This document shows, one piece after another, positions 17,404-27,017 of a stretch of 64,000 bases of DNA. Both the position numbers and the translations under genes were made by a program. Source of the stretch: Moritella sp. PE36. GTDB taxonomy: Bacteria; Pseudomonadota; Gammaproteobacteria; Enterobacterales; Moritellaceae. The notes beneath the pieces were generated by a model. It had not been told where the DNA came from. It saw only the letters and a program-made list of their open reading frames with translations, and made no database searches. The number at the start of each line of letters is the position of its first letter. Position 1 is the first letter of the stretch. Location of the stretch: the NCBI RefSeq assembly GCF_000170855.1, contig NZ_ABCQ01000003.1:62001-126000 (forward strand), read 5' to 3'.

Positions 17404-17434
17404 TATACCCAAGCCCTTCAGGTACTTGGGTGTA
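17404..17434. repeat. Dispersed palindromic repeat, short form
   Basis: TATACCCAAG pairs with CTTGGGTGTA across an 11-nt spacer. The arm is shared with the longer hairpin at 19040-19094, so both look like members of one repeat family. It lies in the leader of the distal hsp20 gene. Confidence 0.5.
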
Positions 17435-17523
17435 ACGAGCTTAGCGAGAGTATCCCCACTAAGACGAATATAATTTATAAGGGTTCATGACACTGTTAAT
17501 CTATAAACAGTGTTTATGCAGTA

Positions 17524-17976
17524 TTATTCTGCAGATAGGGTTTTAGCGCCGTTAATGACAACTTTACGTGGTTTCATTGCTTCTGGCAGTTGGCGTTCTA
17601 AATCGATATACAACAAGCCGTTTTTCATGTCTGCCCCGTTGACAAAAACATGATCTGCTAGCTCGAATTTACGTTCAAAATTACGCTCGGCAATACCACG
17701 GTGTAAGAAAGTACGTTGATCGTCTTCTTTGGCCACGGTTGCTTTGGTGCCTTTTATTAATAACTCATTATTTTGGGTTGAGATATCAATTTCCGCTTCA
17801 TCAAAGCCTGCAACAGCCATGGTAATACGGTAATTATTGTCATCGATCTGTTCGATGTTATACGGAGGAAAGTTATTGCCAGACTGGCGATTTGATGCAG
17901 CCGTTTCAGCAAGTGCTGCTAAACGTTCAAAACCAATTGCACTGCGGTATAGGGGAGTAAAGTCAAAAGTACGCAT
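17524..17976 (-). CDS. ibpA: Small heat-shock protein IbpA
   Basis: Holdase chaperone of 150 residues, the standard IbpA size. It begins M-R-T-F-D-F-T-P-L-Y-R-S-A-I-G-F-E-R-L. The alpha-crystallin core has P-P-Y-N-I-E, M-A-V-A-G-F-D-E-A-E-I-D-I, L-H-R-G-I-A-E-R-N-F-E-R-K-F and G-L-L-Y-I-D-L, then P-E-A-M-K-P-R-K-V-V-I. ATG 17976 is chosen over 17991 because GGAG lies 9 nt upstream and the resulting N-terminus is the family norm. Expression should be doubly heat-controlled: a sigma-32 promoter about 175 bp upstream and a ROSE-like hairpin that covers the ribosome site. Confidence 0.93.
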   Translation of the reverse strand: MRTFDFTPLYRSAIGFERLAALAETAASNRQSGNNFPPYNIEQIDDNNYRITMAVAGFDEAEIDISTQNNELLIKGTKATVAKEDDQRTFLHRGIAERNFERKFELADHVFVNGADMKNGLLYIDLERQLPEAMKPRKVVINGAKTLSAE

Positions 17977-17980
17977 AAGT

Positions 17981-18001
17981 ATATTCTCCATTGAGCAATA
18001 T
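17981..18001 (-). promoter_or_regulatory. ROSE-like RNA thermometer in front of ibpA
   Basis: In the mRNA, AUAUU-G-CUC pairs with GAG-AAUAU around the loop AAUG, with the single G bulged. The 5' arm thus contains UUGCU, the conserved ROSE motif, and the 3' arm is the GGAG Shine-Dalgarno sequence. This is the arrangement of the temperature-sensing 3' hairpin of ROSE elements. It ends 4 nt before the start codon. Confidence 0.75.
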
Positions 18002-18150
18002 CATCATTGTCACTAAGCCAAATTAGTTTGCACCTAGTCATGATGTATTTCATTTCTTTTCTGTGTGTTTTCATTAAGCACAACTAACTCCGTTAGGCAG
18101 TTGCTGTGACTTTAGTTTTTTCGGTTAGGCCTCGAAAGCGCCTAAATAAT

Positions 18151-18179
18151 AGATGTGGATGCTGAGGTTTATTTTCAAG
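18151..18179 (-). promoter_or_regulatory. Sigma-32 (RpoH) heat-shock promoter of ibpA
   Basis: On the minus strand CTTGAAA is followed after 14 nt by CCACATCT, against the consensus CTTGAAA-N11-15-CCCCATNT. Transcription would start roughly 165 nt upstream of the ibpA ATG, leaving a long leader as expected for a ROSE-type thermometer. Confidence 0.75.
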
Positions 18180-18220
18180 TAAATAATCGCGATATTTTTA
18201 AATTAATATTTAACACGTTG

Positions 18221-18240
18221 AAATATAATCGATTATATTT
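18221..18240. promoter_or_regulatory. Perfect 20-bp palindrome upstream of the MaoP homologue
   Basis: AAATATAATCGATTATATTT is its own reverse complement. It lies 250 bp upstream of the DUF413 gene and 40 bp beyond the ibpA promoter. Such a site could bind a dimeric regulator or a DNA-organising protein. Confidence 0.5.
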
Positions 18241-18489
18241 TACAGGATCACTTACTTTTTAACCAAGATGATCACGACGCGTGCGTTTATTAGAATCATT
18301 AATTACAATTGTGACGTCTGATGACAAATAAATTTATCATTGTCATTAAACTGTCAACATCCGCCGTTACTTTAGAGACCAACTAAGTCTGTAGTTAAAA
18401 ATTATAAAGAGTGAATATGACATTGCGGTGACAGCCTGATAATTCCAGCGCAGTGATAAACACGGATAATTTAACGAAAGGTAATCGAT

Positions 18490-18867
18490 ATGAGAAGCAT
18501 GGGTATATTTTTAGATGAAGTGCATTTTCCGCTTGGTTTTCAACAACAAAACGCATTTAATCTAGATGAATCACAGTTATTAGAAAATTACGGTTTAACA
18601 ATGCTACGGCTACAAGAAGGCGAGATCTTACCCGCCACTGCTGACGAACATTTCTTTCTCGCAGAACTTGATGGTGAATTCGAATTAACCTCTGATTTTG
18701 CCCGATGCTGGCGCAAATATAATCATAAGATCACCCATCCCAATACATTACGCAACTCAATCACTAAGCGCAGTGCAAAAAAGCCAAGTCGCGATTATTT
18801 TGTTGATGAACTATCCACTCTAGAAGATATTGATAATACTTATGATGAGTTAGATTTGGATTCATAA
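18490..18867 (+). CDS. maoP: DUF413 protein, MaoP (YifE) homologue
   Basis: Protein of 125 residues matching E. coli MaoP across its length: F-L-D-E-V-H-F-P-L-G-F, E-S-Q-L-L-E-N-Y-G, L-Q-E-G-E-I-L-P-A-T-A-D-E-H-F-F, W-R-K-Y and K-I-T-H-P. MaoP organises the Ori macrodomain of the chromosome together with a nearby cis site, maoS, in bacteria that carry the Dam-SeqA-MatP-MukBEF set. The acidic tail (D-I-D-N-T-Y-D-E-L-D-L-D) is also usual. AAAGG 8 nt upstream supports the start. It suggests the window may lie within reach of the origin half of the chromosome, though gene position may differ from E. coli. Confidence 0.82.
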   Translation: MRSMGIFLDEVHFPLGFQQQNAFNLDESQLLENYGLTMLRLQEGEILPATADEHFFLAELDGEFELTSDFARCWRKYNHKITHPNTLRNSITKRSAKKPSRDYFVDELSTLEDIDNTYDELDLDS

Positions 18868-18887
18868 CTTCCTTTATATTGACTAAC

Positions 18888-18936
18888 AAAACGCACCTTC
18901 TTCTTACTTACAAAAAGAGCAATAGAGGTGCGTTTT
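18888..18936 (+). terminator. Terminator of maoP
   Basis: AAAACGCACCT pairs with AGGTGCGTTTT across a 27-nt loop and ends in TTTT. It starts 20 bp after the stop codon. Confidence 0.65.
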
Positions 18937-19039
18937 CGGTTCTATTGAACACGCCATCCAATTCCCCGTGTCTTTATTATCATCACATTAGCATCAGAAA
19001 GTACAAGCCAGAGACTTTAAAGCAATACAAACTGCCCAT

Positions 19040-19094
19040 ATATACCCAAGCTACTTCAAGATGTACAATCAGCATTGAAGTAGTTTGGGTATAT
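19040..19094. repeat. Dispersed palindromic repeat, long form
   Basis: ATATACCCAAGCTACTTCAA (19040-19059) pairs with its inverted copy at 19075-19094 with one mismatch, across a 15-nt loop. The TATACCCAAG arm recurs at 17404. Hairpins with this arm are common between genes in Vibrio/Shewanella-type genomes, as I recall. Confidence 0.65.
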
Positions 19095-19179
19095 GTATAA
19101 AATACAGTAATAAACCATAATTAATTGTGCGTTACCGTTTCGTTAACTTGCCGCTATCTGTGTTCAATAAGGAATCACC

Positions 19180-19401
19180 ATGGATTTTATACAAATACCT
19201 ATCACCGTATTCTTAGTCTTCGTCGCACCACTGTGGCTAGTTTTATACTACCGCAGTAGACGCCAAAGCAATCAAGGTTTGACTCCGAAAGACAAAGATA
19301 AGCTACAAACCTTAATTAGCCGTACCGAGCAATTGCAAGATCGCGTTATCTCACTAGAGCAGATTTTAGACGAAGAATCGCCAAAATGGAGAGACAGATG
19401 A
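19180..19401 (+). CDS. pspB: Phage shock protein B
   Basis: Inner-membrane protein of 73 residues with one N-terminal transmembrane helix (I-T-V-F-L-V-F-V-A-P-L-W-L-V-L-Y-Y), a basic stretch, a short coiled coil and the hallmark C-terminus S-P-K-W-R-D-R. With PspC it senses inner-membrane stress and relieves PspA inhibition of PspF. It overlaps pspC by 4 bp (ATGA). No pspA gene precedes it here, so PspA/PspF must be encoded elsewhere or be absent. Confidence 0.9.
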   Translation: MDFIQIPITVFLVFVAPLWLVLYYRSRRQSNQGLTPKDKDKLQTLISRTEQLQDRVISLEQILDEESPKWRDR

Positions 19402-19787
19402 GCACAAAACCACTATATCGAGACACAGAAAATGGCAAGTTAGGTGGTGTATGCGCAGGCATAGCGGTGACCTTTGGTGCTGAAGTCTGGCTGGTCCGAT
19501 TGATCTTTGTTTCCTTGTTTTTCTTCACTGGCTTTTTCCTTGCCATATTAATCTATATCATTGCCTGTTTACTGCTCGAAAAGATGCCAATTAAAAAGCA
19601 GCAACAACAAAGTATTTATGCCAACCACTCGATGAAAACCAAACCATGGCAACAAGGGCATTCTGCCGAGAAGCTGCTCGAGAACATAGCCGCCGAGCTT
19701 GATGATATTGATAACGGTCTACAGAAAATGGAAAATTATGTTATTTCTTTTTCCTATAAAATGGATCGGGAATTTAAACAGCAGTAG
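19398..19787 (+). CDS. pspC: Phage shock protein C
   Basis: Inner-membrane PspC of 129 residues. The PspC domain (L-Y-R-D-T-E-N-G-K-L-G-G-V-C-A-G-I-A) is followed by one long hydrophobic segment and a cytosolic/periplasmic coiled-coil tail with an L-E-N-I-A-A-E-L-D-D-I motif. The start at 19398 overlaps the pspB stop as ATGA; an ATG 12 nt earlier lies within pspB and is less likely. Works with PspB as the stress-sensing pair. Confidence 0.9.
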   Translation: MSTKPLYRDTENGKLGGVCAGIAVTFGAEVWLVRLIFVSLFFFTGFFLAILIYIIACLLLEKMPIKKQQQQSIYANHSMKTKPWQQGHSAEKLLENIAAELDDIDNGLQKMENYVISFSYKMDREFKQQ

Positions 19788-19925
19788 CAATTAGACTTGC
19801 TGCACGGCGTTGGTGATCAGAACTTTAGCTATAACAACTAAAGGGTTTATTTTTCGTGTGCCATTACAGTTGTAATGGTATTGTTAATAAAACTCAAACA
19901 AACATTTATAGTCAAAGGTAATTTC

Positions 19926-20492
19926 ATGATTAAACAAATTATGCCCTTTATTTTAATGTTAGTGTTAGCTGGCTGCACAACAACTAAATACGTAAAAATC
20001 ACGCCACTAACCAAAATTGTCACTGGCGATCTGAGCAATTTTGCCCAGCAACAACATACCTTTGCTTGGTACCCGAACCGCAGCAAAACCTTCCTGCCTG
20101 ACAGTGTCAATAAAACCTTGTTTACTGAATATACCCAAGGTGCTATCACCCAAATAATGCAAGATAAAGGCTACACCTTAGTTGACGCCCCCCAACAAGC
20201 TGACTTTCTTATCGGTTATGGCTTAGCGATCGAATCCGAGCTATCTGATGAAGAAATCTTTGATAAAGTCGGTAATAAGGTTGGCTTAGTCCTTAATCAC
20301 CTTGATCCAAAAGAATTCCAAAAAGGCAGCGCATTTATTGCATTTTATCAACCGCAGACACTGCAGCCCCAATGGCAAGTATTAGCGCAAGGCATCGCCA
20401 AAAATAAAGTCTCAACCGAGGAACGTAAAAAGAATATTTATGCGGTAATGCACTCAATGCTTAACAGAGTACCGACTCGTGTAGCGAAATAA
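19926..20492 (+). CDS. DUF4136 family lipoprotein
   Basis: Predicted lipoprotein of 188 residues (MIKQIMPFILMLVLAGC, lipobox LAGC). The mature protein has the DUF4136 pattern: T-F-A-W-Y-P near the start, then a helix leading to I-M-Q-D-K-G-Y and A-D-F-L-I-G-Y-G. The function of the family is unknown. AAAGG precedes the ATG at 19926; an upstream in-frame ATG would hide the signal peptide. Residue after the lipid Cys is Thr, compatible with outer-membrane sorting. Confidence 0.78.
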   Translation: MIKQIMPFILMLVLAGCTTTKYVKITPLTKIVTGDLSNFAQQQHTFAWYPNRSKTFLPDSVNKTLFTEYTQGAITQIMQDKGYTLVDAPQQADFLIGYGLAIESELSDEEIFDKVGNKVGLVLNHLDPKEFQKGSAFIAFYQPQTLQPQWQVLAQGIAKNKVSTEERKKNIYAVMHSMLNRVPTRVAK

Positions 20493-20586
20493 CCCATATC
20501 GAATCAGCTTTATATTTTATAGATTGATAAAAACCTACCCGTAATCAATAAAAACAAGTGATAAAACAAGCTATTATTGACAATTA

Positions 20587-20624
20587 AACGCCAAGTGCAG
20601 TGCATTTATGCTACCTTGGCGTTT
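20587..20624 (+). terminator. Terminator between the DUF4136 gene and cpdB
   Basis: AACGCCAAG pairs with CTTGGCGTT across an 18-nt loop and runs into TTTT. About 95 bp past the lipoprotein stop. Confidence 0.55.
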
Positions 20625-20658
20625 TCTGTATCTACTTCTATTTAATTTGGAGAAAATC

Positions 20659-22626
20659 ATGTCGTTATCTATCAAGCCAGTTGCCATCGCAGTACTCGGC
20701 GGGCTACTTACCATGGCTGGTCCTGCTTATGCCGAAACCATCAAATTACGAATTCTAGAAACGACGGATATTCATACCAACGTAATGGATTATGACTATT
20801 ACAAAAACAAGCCAACCGAGAAAACCGGCCTGGTACGTACTGCAACACTGGTAAGAGAAGCCCGTGCAGAAGTACAGAATAGTGTACTTGTTGATAACGG
20901 TGATTTATTACAAGGTAGTCCAATGGGCGACTACATGGCAGATAAAGGCCTGCAACCCGGTGATGTACACCCGGTTTACAAAGCAATGAATCAGCTTGGT
21001 TATGACGTCGGTAATTTAGGTAATCACGAATTTAACTACGGGTTAGATTTCTTAGAAGAAGCGACAAATGACGCGAACTTCCCGTATATCAATGCCAACG
21101 TTATCGATCTGAAGACCGGTAAAAACATGTTTACCCCTTACATCATCAACACCAATACCTTTACCGATACAGACGGTGTTGAGCACCAAGTTAAAATTGG
21201 TTACATCGGTTTTGTACCACCGCAAATCTTAATCTGGGATAAGAAAAACCTAGAAGGTAAAGTTGAAGCGTTAGACATTAAACAAACCGCAGAAAAATTT
21301 GTGCCGCAAATGAAAGCAGAAGGCGCCGATATTATTATTGCTATTCCACATTCAGGTCTCTCTGCAGACCCGTATAAAGTAATGGCTGAAAACTCGGTGT
21401 ACTATCTAACACAAGTACCGGGTATTGATGCCATTGCCTTTGGTCATGCACACGCCGTATTCCCAAGTAAAACATTTGCTAAAATACCGGGTGTCGATAT
21501 CGAAAAAGGCACCATCAATGGTATTCCAGCTGTTATGCCTGGTCGCTGGGGTGATCATGTGGGTATCATGGATCTGGTATTAGACAAACAAGGTGATTCT
21601 TGGAAAGTGACGAGTGCACAAACAGAAGCGCGCCCTATTTTTGATAAGTTCACGAAAAAGCCATTAGTAGCCGCTGATGAAAAAATGCTGGCAGTATTAC
21701 AAGATGATCACAAAGCAACGCGTAATTTTGTAAACCAACCAATCGGTAAAGCCAGTGACGTGATGTACAGCTTCCTAGCGCTAGTACAAGACGATCCAAC
21801 CATTCAAATTGTTAACCTGGCACAACAAGATTATGTAGAACGCTTTATTCAAGGCGACCCAGATCTAGATGGTATTCCAGTGCTGTCTGCCGCTGCACCG
21901 TTTAAAGCTGGCGGCCGTGGTAACGATCCAACTAACTTTACTGAAGTAGAGTCAGGTCAGTTAACCTTCCGTAACGCTGCCGATCTTTACCTTTACCCGA
22001 ATACCCTAGTGGCAATGAAAGTAACAGGTAAAGAAGTAAAAGAATGGCTGGAATGCTCTGCCGGACAATTTAATCAAATCGACCTAAACAGCACGGCACC
22101 ACAAGGTTTAATTAACTGGGAAGGTTTCCGCACTTATAACTATGATGTGATTGACGGTGTTAATTACGGCATCGATTTATCGCAACCTGCACGTTATGAC
22201 GGTAACTGTAAACTGATCAACCCTAATTCAAATCGTATTACCGACTTAACCTTTGAAGGTAAAGCAGTAGACCCTGCACAGCCGTTCATTGTGGCGACCA
22301 ATAACTACCGTGCTTACAGTGCTAAATTTGCCGGTACCGGTGAAGCATTTGTCGCCTTTGCTGCACCAGATGAAAACCGCACAGTGCTTGCTAGTTACAT
22401 TAGCCGCGTAAGTAAAGAACAAGGTCAAGTGACACCAAGTGCCGATAACAACTGGTACTTCACGCCATTACAAAGCGATAAGAAACTAACCATTACCTTC
22501 GAAACAGCACCAGGTGACAAAGCCGCGCAGTTCATCAAGGACAAAGGCCAATACCCGATGCAGTTTATTAAAGAAGACAAACTTGGCTTCGCGGTATACA
22601 GCTTAGACCTACAAAGCAAAAAGTAA
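20659..22626 (+). CDS. cpdB: 2',3'-cyclic-nucleotide 2'-phosphodiesterase / 3'-nucleotidase
   Basis: Periplasmic bifunctional enzyme of 655 residues that opens 2',3'-cyclic nucleotides and removes 3' phosphates, feeding nucleoside salvage. A signal peptide ends at G-P-A-Y-A. The metallophosphatase domain carries [23 protein letters not shown] and G-H-A-H. The 5'-nucleotidase C-terminal domain holds N-N-Y-R-A-Y-S near residue 560. The start at 20659 is preceded by TTGGAG and gives the signal peptide directly; the ATG 51 nt upstream is inferior. Transcription ends at the hairpin just downstream. Confidence 0.93.
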   Translation: MSLSIKPVAIAVLGGLLTMAGPAYAETIKLRILETTDIHTNVMDYDYYKNKPTEKTGLVRTATLVREARAEVQNSVLVDNGDLLQGSPMGDYMADKGLQPGDVHPVYKAMNQLGYDVGNLGNHEFNYGLDFLEEATNDANFPYINANVIDLKTGKNMFTPYIINTNTFTDTDGVEHQVKIGYIGFVPPQILIWDKKNLEGKVEALDIKQTAEKFVPQMKAEGADIIIAIPHSGLSADPYKVMAENSVYYLTQVPGIDAIAFGHAHAVFPSKTFAKIPGVDIEKGTINGIPAVMPGRWGDHVGIMDLVLDKQGDSWKVTSAQTEARPIFDKFTKKPLVAADEKMLAVLQDDHKATRNFVNQPIGKASDVMYSFLALVQDDPTIQIVNLAQQDYVERFIQGDPDLDGIPVLSAAAPFKAGGRGNDPTNFTEVESGQLTFRNAADLYLYPNTLVAMKVTGKEVKEWLECSAGQFNQIDLNSTAPQGLINWEGFRTYNYDVIDGVNYGIDLSQPARYDGNCKLINPNSNRITDLTFEGKAVDPAQPFIVATNNYRAYSAKFAGTGEAFVAFAAPDENRTVLASYISRVSKEQGQVTPSADNNWYFTPLQSDKKLTITFETAPGDKAAQFIKDKGQYPMQFIKEDKLGFAVYSLDLQSKK

Positions 22627-22659
22627 CGCTTAACTTAATTAAATTAAACGTAAACATGT

Positions 22660-22688
22660 AATACCGCAGCCAGTCTGCGGTATTTTTT
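22660..22688 (+). terminator. Terminator of cpdB
   Basis: AATACCGCAG pairs with CTGCGGTATT across CCAGT, followed by seven T residues; 34 bp past the stop. Confidence 0.9.
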
Positions 22689-22772
22689 TGTCTAAACCAC
22701 AGCCTAGGTACGTGATTTTAACCATCATGCTACACTTGACTAGTATTCACAGAGACTTAGACAGGACGTCAC

Positions 22773-23597
22773 ATGAGCAATAACACAGAGCAACATACTG
22801 AAAAAAATAGTAAAAATAGTATCACCGCACCTTGTTACTATGAACAACAAGGCAGCGGCAGTCCGATTGTGTTTATTCACGGCTCATACGCAACAACGTC
22901 TACATGGAAGAAGATAGTCCAACAACTCGCCAGTACACATCATTGCATCTCGATAAAATTACCCGGTCACTGTGGCATGCCAGACCCCGATGATTTCACC
23001 GCGCCAAACATCGATACCGAACTAAAGATCATTGAATCCGTCATTACCGAACTGACTGAATTGCCCATCCACCTTATCGGCCATTCTTTTGGTGGTGTTG
23101 TGGCATTAGCCTTAGCGCTAAAAGGCTCTGTCGCTATACAAGAGTTAACCTTATTTGAACCCGTATCAACCTGGGTATTTGAATCCGTTGGCGACCAAGC
23201 AATGACGCAGAAAGTGAATGCATTTATTCAAAATTACCGTCAAGGGATCCGTAATAATGCCCCTTATATATGCGGCAAAGTGATCGACTTTTGGGCCGGA
23301 GAAGGTGCATTTGAACCCCTGCCCGATTTTATCAAAGATGGGATGGAGCCGTTAACAGCGAATAATAATCGCCACTGGACCTTGTGTGAAAATACCGATC
23401 ACCCACGTACCAGTCTCAACTTACTCACCATACCAACAAAATTAGTGTGTGGCTCGGCATCAAATCCGGTGGCACAAGCTATTGTTGATCATCTTAGTAA
23501 TGAATTACCCAACAGCAAGCAGTATACGATACCGGGCGCTAGCCACTTTTTAGTAACCAGCCATGCTATTGAATGCCTTAATATTATTGGCAAGTGA
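22773..23597 (+). CDS. Alpha/beta-fold hydrolase
   Basis: Soluble hydrolase of 274 residues. It shows V-F-I-H-G-S-Y-A-T (oxyanion region), the nucleophile elbow G-H-S-F-G-G, and a late G-A-S-H-F catalytic His. No signal peptide. AGGA lies 6 nt before the ATG. It resembles the general esterase / C-C hydrolase class; the substrate cannot be inferred and no partner gene is adjacent in an operon. Confidence 0.8.
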   Translation: MSNNTEQHTEKNSKNSITAPCYYEQQGSGSPIVFIHGSYATTSTWKKIVQQLASTHHCISIKLPGHCGMPDPDDFTAPNIDTELKIIESVITELTELPIHLIGHSFGGVVALALALKGSVAIQELTLFEPVSTWVFESVGDQAMTQKVNAFIQNYRQGIRNNAPYICGKVIDFWAGEGAFEPLPDFIKDGMEPLTANNNRHWTLCENTDHPRTSLNLLTIPTKLVCGSASNPVAQAIVDHLSNELPNSKQYTIPGASHFLVTSHAIECLNIIGK

Positions 23598-23770
23598 AAG
23601 CCAATTCTCTGTGTAATGTATAAGCATATTACTAATAAGGCATCTGGATCGCATAATTACATTAAATATCTGCCATCTTGGGAGTTATGACTACCATTAA
23701 CACCACAAACAATTTGAATAATTGTATCTTTAACAACAACTAATACTAAAAATCACTTTGGAGTACATGG

Positions 23771-24748
23771 ATGTTTACTCTTCCAGCAAAACAAGTGCAG
23801 GATATTATATTTGATGCCTTGTCATTAACCAATGACGGCGTTGCGATCTTTGATGCCAATGATACTGTCATATATTGCAATGACAGCATGGCTAAGCTAT
23901 TTGGTGGCACTGCACAGCAGGCGTTAAACAGAACCTTTAGTGAACTAGTCAGACAATGTTTCAATGGCACTAAAGGCATCAATATTGAATCCGATAACGT
24001 CGAACAATGGCTAGAAGCCGCCAATCATAAAAGACGCAGTGTACCGTTTCGTAGTTTCGAAGTTGACACTCAAGATGGACGCTGGCATTTGGTTACAGAA
24101 CAGCTAGTAAATGGCAACATCATCTATCTTAACTGCATTGACATAACTGAAAAAAAACAAACAGAAATACAATTACAAGCATTAACCAAAGAGCTACATA
24201 CGCGAGCATCAACCGATGAACTGACCGTGATCAGCAATCGCCGTAATTTCTATGAAATGGCTGAAATAGAGTTCATCAACGCGCAACACGGACAAAAACC
24301 TCTGACGTTACTACTCATCGATATCGATAATTTTAAAATCATTAACGATAGCTTTGGTCATGCTGCCGGCGATATGGTGCTTAAAGCATTTGCGCAGAAT
24401 ATAAAAACAGAACTACGCAGTGGGGATATATTTGGGCGACTCGGTGGTGACGAATTTGCAATCCTACTCCCCAATACCGATTGCAACGAAAGCTTACCAC
24501 TTGCAGAACTGTTCCGAAACACCATCGCGAAAATGAAAATCGACCACAAAGAGCAACATCTGCAACTCACCGCGTCCATCGGTATTGTCCAATCTTCAGC
24601 GGCGATGCAGTCAATCCATGCCATGATGAATGCGGCAGATACGGCATTGTATCAAGCTAAATCAGCAGGCCGTAATACGGTTTGCAGATGCTCAACAATG
24701 CAATATGAGTTAACAGCAACCCCGAGTGTTTCTAGCTATACTTATTAA
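23771..24748 (+). CDS. PAS-GGDEF diguanylate cyclase
   Basis: Cytoplasmic c-di-GMP synthase of 325 residues. A PAS domain spans about 10-125 ([16 protein letters not shown]). A short linker leads to a GGDEF domain with the intact active site R-L-G-G-D-E-F. An I-site RxxD (R-S-G-D) sits exactly five residues before it, so product inhibition is expected. GGAG precedes the ATG. Its 3' end overlaps the converging hybrid kinase gene by 17 bp. It may be one source of c-di-GMP for the PilZ protein at 5.0 kb, though nothing links the two directly. Confidence 0.9.
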   Translation: MFTLPAKQVQDIIFDALSLTNDGVAIFDANDTVIYCNDSMAKLFGGTAQQALNRTFSELVRQCFNGTKGINIESDNVEQWLEAANHKRRSVPFRSFEVDTQDGRWHLVTEQLVNGNIIYLNCIDITEKKQTEIQLQALTKELHTRASTDELTVISNRRNFYEMAEIEFINAQHGQKPLTLLLIDIDNFKIINDSFGHAAGDMVLKAFAQNIKTELRSGDIFGRLGGDEFAILLPNTDCNESLPLAELFRNTIAKMKIDHKEQHLQLTASIGIVQSSAAMQSIHAMMNAADTALYQAKSAGRNTVCRCSTMQYELTATPSVSSYTY

Positions 24749-27017
24749 TTTTCTCTCTAAATATCTCTTTTTTGAAAGGCTTCGGCAAATAATCATCCAT
24801 ACCGGAATCGAAACAACGCTGAATATCATCTTCTAAAATACTCGCGGTTAACGCGACAATGGGAATGCGAGACAGAGAATAAGCCTCTTCATATTCCCGA
24901 ATACCGATAGTCGCATCAAAGCCATCCATCACTGGCATCATGCAATCCATCAGCACTAAGTTAATGTTTTGATGGTTTTCGGCATAAATATCGATCGCCT
25001 CTTGGCCATTCTTTGCGACCAAGACGTCCAACCCTAATTGGTTAATATTAATCGACGCGACTTTCTGATTAATTAAATTATCTTCCACTAACAAAATAGC
25101 ACGGCTGGTCTTGTACGTGATCTCATCGGTTTCAGCGTTAACGCTCAGATCCAGATCATTAATCATATTTATCAATCTAAGGCCTAACAATGGCTGATGA
25201 ATATAGCCATCAACCAAGTGAGCATAATTAAACTGTTCATGATGATTACTACGCGACACTAAAATCGGTGTTTTACCGACCTTTTGGCGCAGTGTTTGCA
25301 ACTCTATTTTTGCCAGTTCGACTTCTTGCTGATTATAAATAATAATCGAATTGGCATTCACACTGGCAGCAACACCGTTAATGTCGCGACATTCTGTTGT
25401 CGATATCCCCAGTTTATTGAGTTCAAGTTGTAAAAACTGGGTATTTTTAGCATTAATGATAATTGCTTGATGCGGGGATACCGGTTGTTTCGGCTGAATT
25501 TTCTCGACGCCAACAGTAATGGTAAAATGGAAATCACTGCCTTGCCCCTTAATCGACGTGATCGCAATGTATCCGCCCATCAAACTGACAATCTTAGCAC
25601 TAATAGAAAGTCCTAAACCAGTACCACCAAAGTGACGCGTGGTGTTATTGTCTTCTTGCTGGAACGCTTCAAATATTTTGCTATGCTTGCCTGACTCAAT
25701 ACCGATGCCGGTATCTTTGACCGAGAACGACAAGGCTATATGATCAGCATCCACCACTTTAGATTGCAAGGTCAGCGTAATTTTCCCTTTCGCTGTAAAC
25801 TTAACCGCGTTGGAGGCCAGGTTCATCAGCACTTGCCTCAGCTTATGCTCATCTAATTTCACCAACTCAGGTAATTCAGGGTCGATTTGAATATCGAGTT
25901 CAATATTTTTCTCTTGTGCCTTGACTGCAATTAATGACGCCGTATCAAACATCACTTCTTTAACGTTGGATGTGTGCGGCGAAATAACCAAGTTACCCGA
26001 TTCAATTTTAGATAAATCGAGCACATCATTAATCAACATCAGCAAGGTTTGTGATGATGAATCAATCGTCATCAGATAGTCTTTTTGGATGGGAGACAAT
26101 GGCGAGTCTTTCAAGATCTCAGCCATACCAATAATGCCATTAAGCGGCGTACGGATCTCATGGGACATATTGGCTAAAAACGTACTCTTGGCGCGGTTGG
26201 CTTTATTAGCGTTATCTTTCTCTTGAGTGATTGTGGCAATATTTTGCTTTAACTGGGTTTGTAATACCGCAAGATGCGCAAAAGAGTCACTCATTTCATC
26301 ATCGGTATTATTAGTAATACGATTGTTGTTAATAAAAGTGTCGTAATCGCCAGTAGCAATACAACTTATGTGGCGATTCAAATCATTTAGGCGGGCAATA
26401 ATACTGCGTTTAATCAGGCCATAAATACAAGTAATGCTTACTAATAAGATCGTAAATACCACCAAAAGCCAGGTAAACTCCTTAAATAAATGAAGGTGAA
26501 AATCATTGACGGCTTGCTCTGATTCAGCATTAATTTGATCGTACTCTTGGTTCAAACGCTGTCTTAATACTTGAAACTCTTGGGTTATCGCCCAGTGGAT
26601 GATAGTCTTTTCTTCCTCATCATTACTGTCGATATAATCTTGGGTTAATTGACGCCACTGTGCCATCAGCGACAGTATATTATAACTATCGGTGGTCGCG
26701 CCCAACTCAATATACTTGCCGTAACGGGTTTTAATTTGATCTAAATTGTCATTTATCACAGTGAACGCAGTAACGTCACCATCAATAATGTATTGCTGAA
26801 AAGCAGAGTAAGCCTGATACGCATCGCGGTCTGCGTTAAGAATAAGCGTACTGGCATGCCGGTAAACATTTGACTGCTGATCAACCGCGGTTTTACCATA
26901 ATCAATCAGGCGAGAGCCTTCATAAATAGAAAACAGCAAACAAAATATAAAAATGCCCATCAGCAAATTCAACTTCGCGCGTATAGATGTAAACATCAGA
27001 GCCCTTATTCTTTTCAT
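24732..27017 (-). CDS. Hybrid sensor histidine kinase / response regulator
   Basis: Membrane kinase of 761 residues. Transmembrane helices at about 15-35 and 182-202 flank a ~145-residue helical sensor. A linker follows, then HisKA with His286 in [14 protein letters not shown], HATPase_c with V-K-D-T-G-I-G-I and G-G-T-G-L-G-L-S-I, and a ~110-residue degenerate receiver-like segment. A C-terminal receiver ends the protein, with phospho-acceptor Asp in [13 protein letters not shown]. No Hpt domain is present, so a separate phosphotransfer protein is needed. GGGAGG precedes the ATG. Converges on and overlaps the diguanylate cyclase gene. Confidence 0.9.
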   Translation of the reverse strand: MKRIRALMFTSIRAKLNLLMGIFIFCLLFSIYEGSRLIDYGKTAVDQQSNVYRHASTLILNADRDAYQAYSAFQQYIIDGDVTAFTVINDNLDQIKTRYGKYIELGATTDSYNILSLMAQWRQLTQDYIDSNDEEEKTIIHWAITQEFQVLRQRLNQEYDQINAESEQAVNDFHLHLFKEFTWLLVVFTILLVSITCIYGLIKRSIIARLNDLNRHISCIATGDYDTFINNNRITNNTDDEMSDSFAHLAVLQTQLKQNIATITQEKDNANKANRAKSTFLANMSHEIRTPLNGIIGMAEILKDSPLSPIQKDYLMTIDSSSQTLLMLINDVLDLSKIESGNLVISPHTSNVKEVMFDTASLIAVKAQEKNIELDIQIDPELPELVKLDEHKLRQVLMNLASNAVKFTAKGKITLTLQSKVVDADHIALSFSVKDTGIGIESGKHSKIFEAFQQEDNNTTRHFGGTGLGLSISAKIVSLMGGYIAITSIKGQGSDFHFTITVGVEKIQPKQPVSPHQAIIINAKNTQFLQLELNKLGISTTECRDINGVAASVNANSIIIYNQQEVELAKIELQTLRQKVGKTPILVSRSNHHEQFNYAHLVDGYIHQPLLGLRLINMINDLDLSVNAETDEITYKTSRAILLVEDNLINQKVASININQLGLDVLVAKNGQEAIDIYAENHQNINLVLMDCMMPVMDGFDATIGIREYEEAYSLSRIPIVALTASILEDDIQRCFDSGMDDYLPKPFKKEIFREKINKYS

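Larger units (their letters stand above)
17977..18489. other. Divergent intergenic region (ibpA / maoP)
   Basis: A 513-bp region containing the ibpA leader with its thermometer, the sigma-32 promoter at 18151-18179, and a perfect 20-bp palindrome at 18221-18240. The right half must hold the promoter of the DUF413 gene, for which no clear -35/-10 pair was picked. Confidence 0.5.
18868..19179. other. Intergenic region between maoP and pspB
   Basis: A 312-bp region holding the maoP terminator and the dispersed palindromic repeat at 19040-19094. An ORF-like stretch across it has no ribosome site and is explained by the repeat. The pspB promoter must lie in the last 80 bp; no sigma-54 site (TGGC-N8-TTGC) was seen. 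Confidence 0.5.

Noticed and set aside
18879-19100. 73-codon plus-strand ORF between maoP and pspB
   Set aside because: It overlaps the maoP terminator and the palindromic repeat and lacks a ribosome site.
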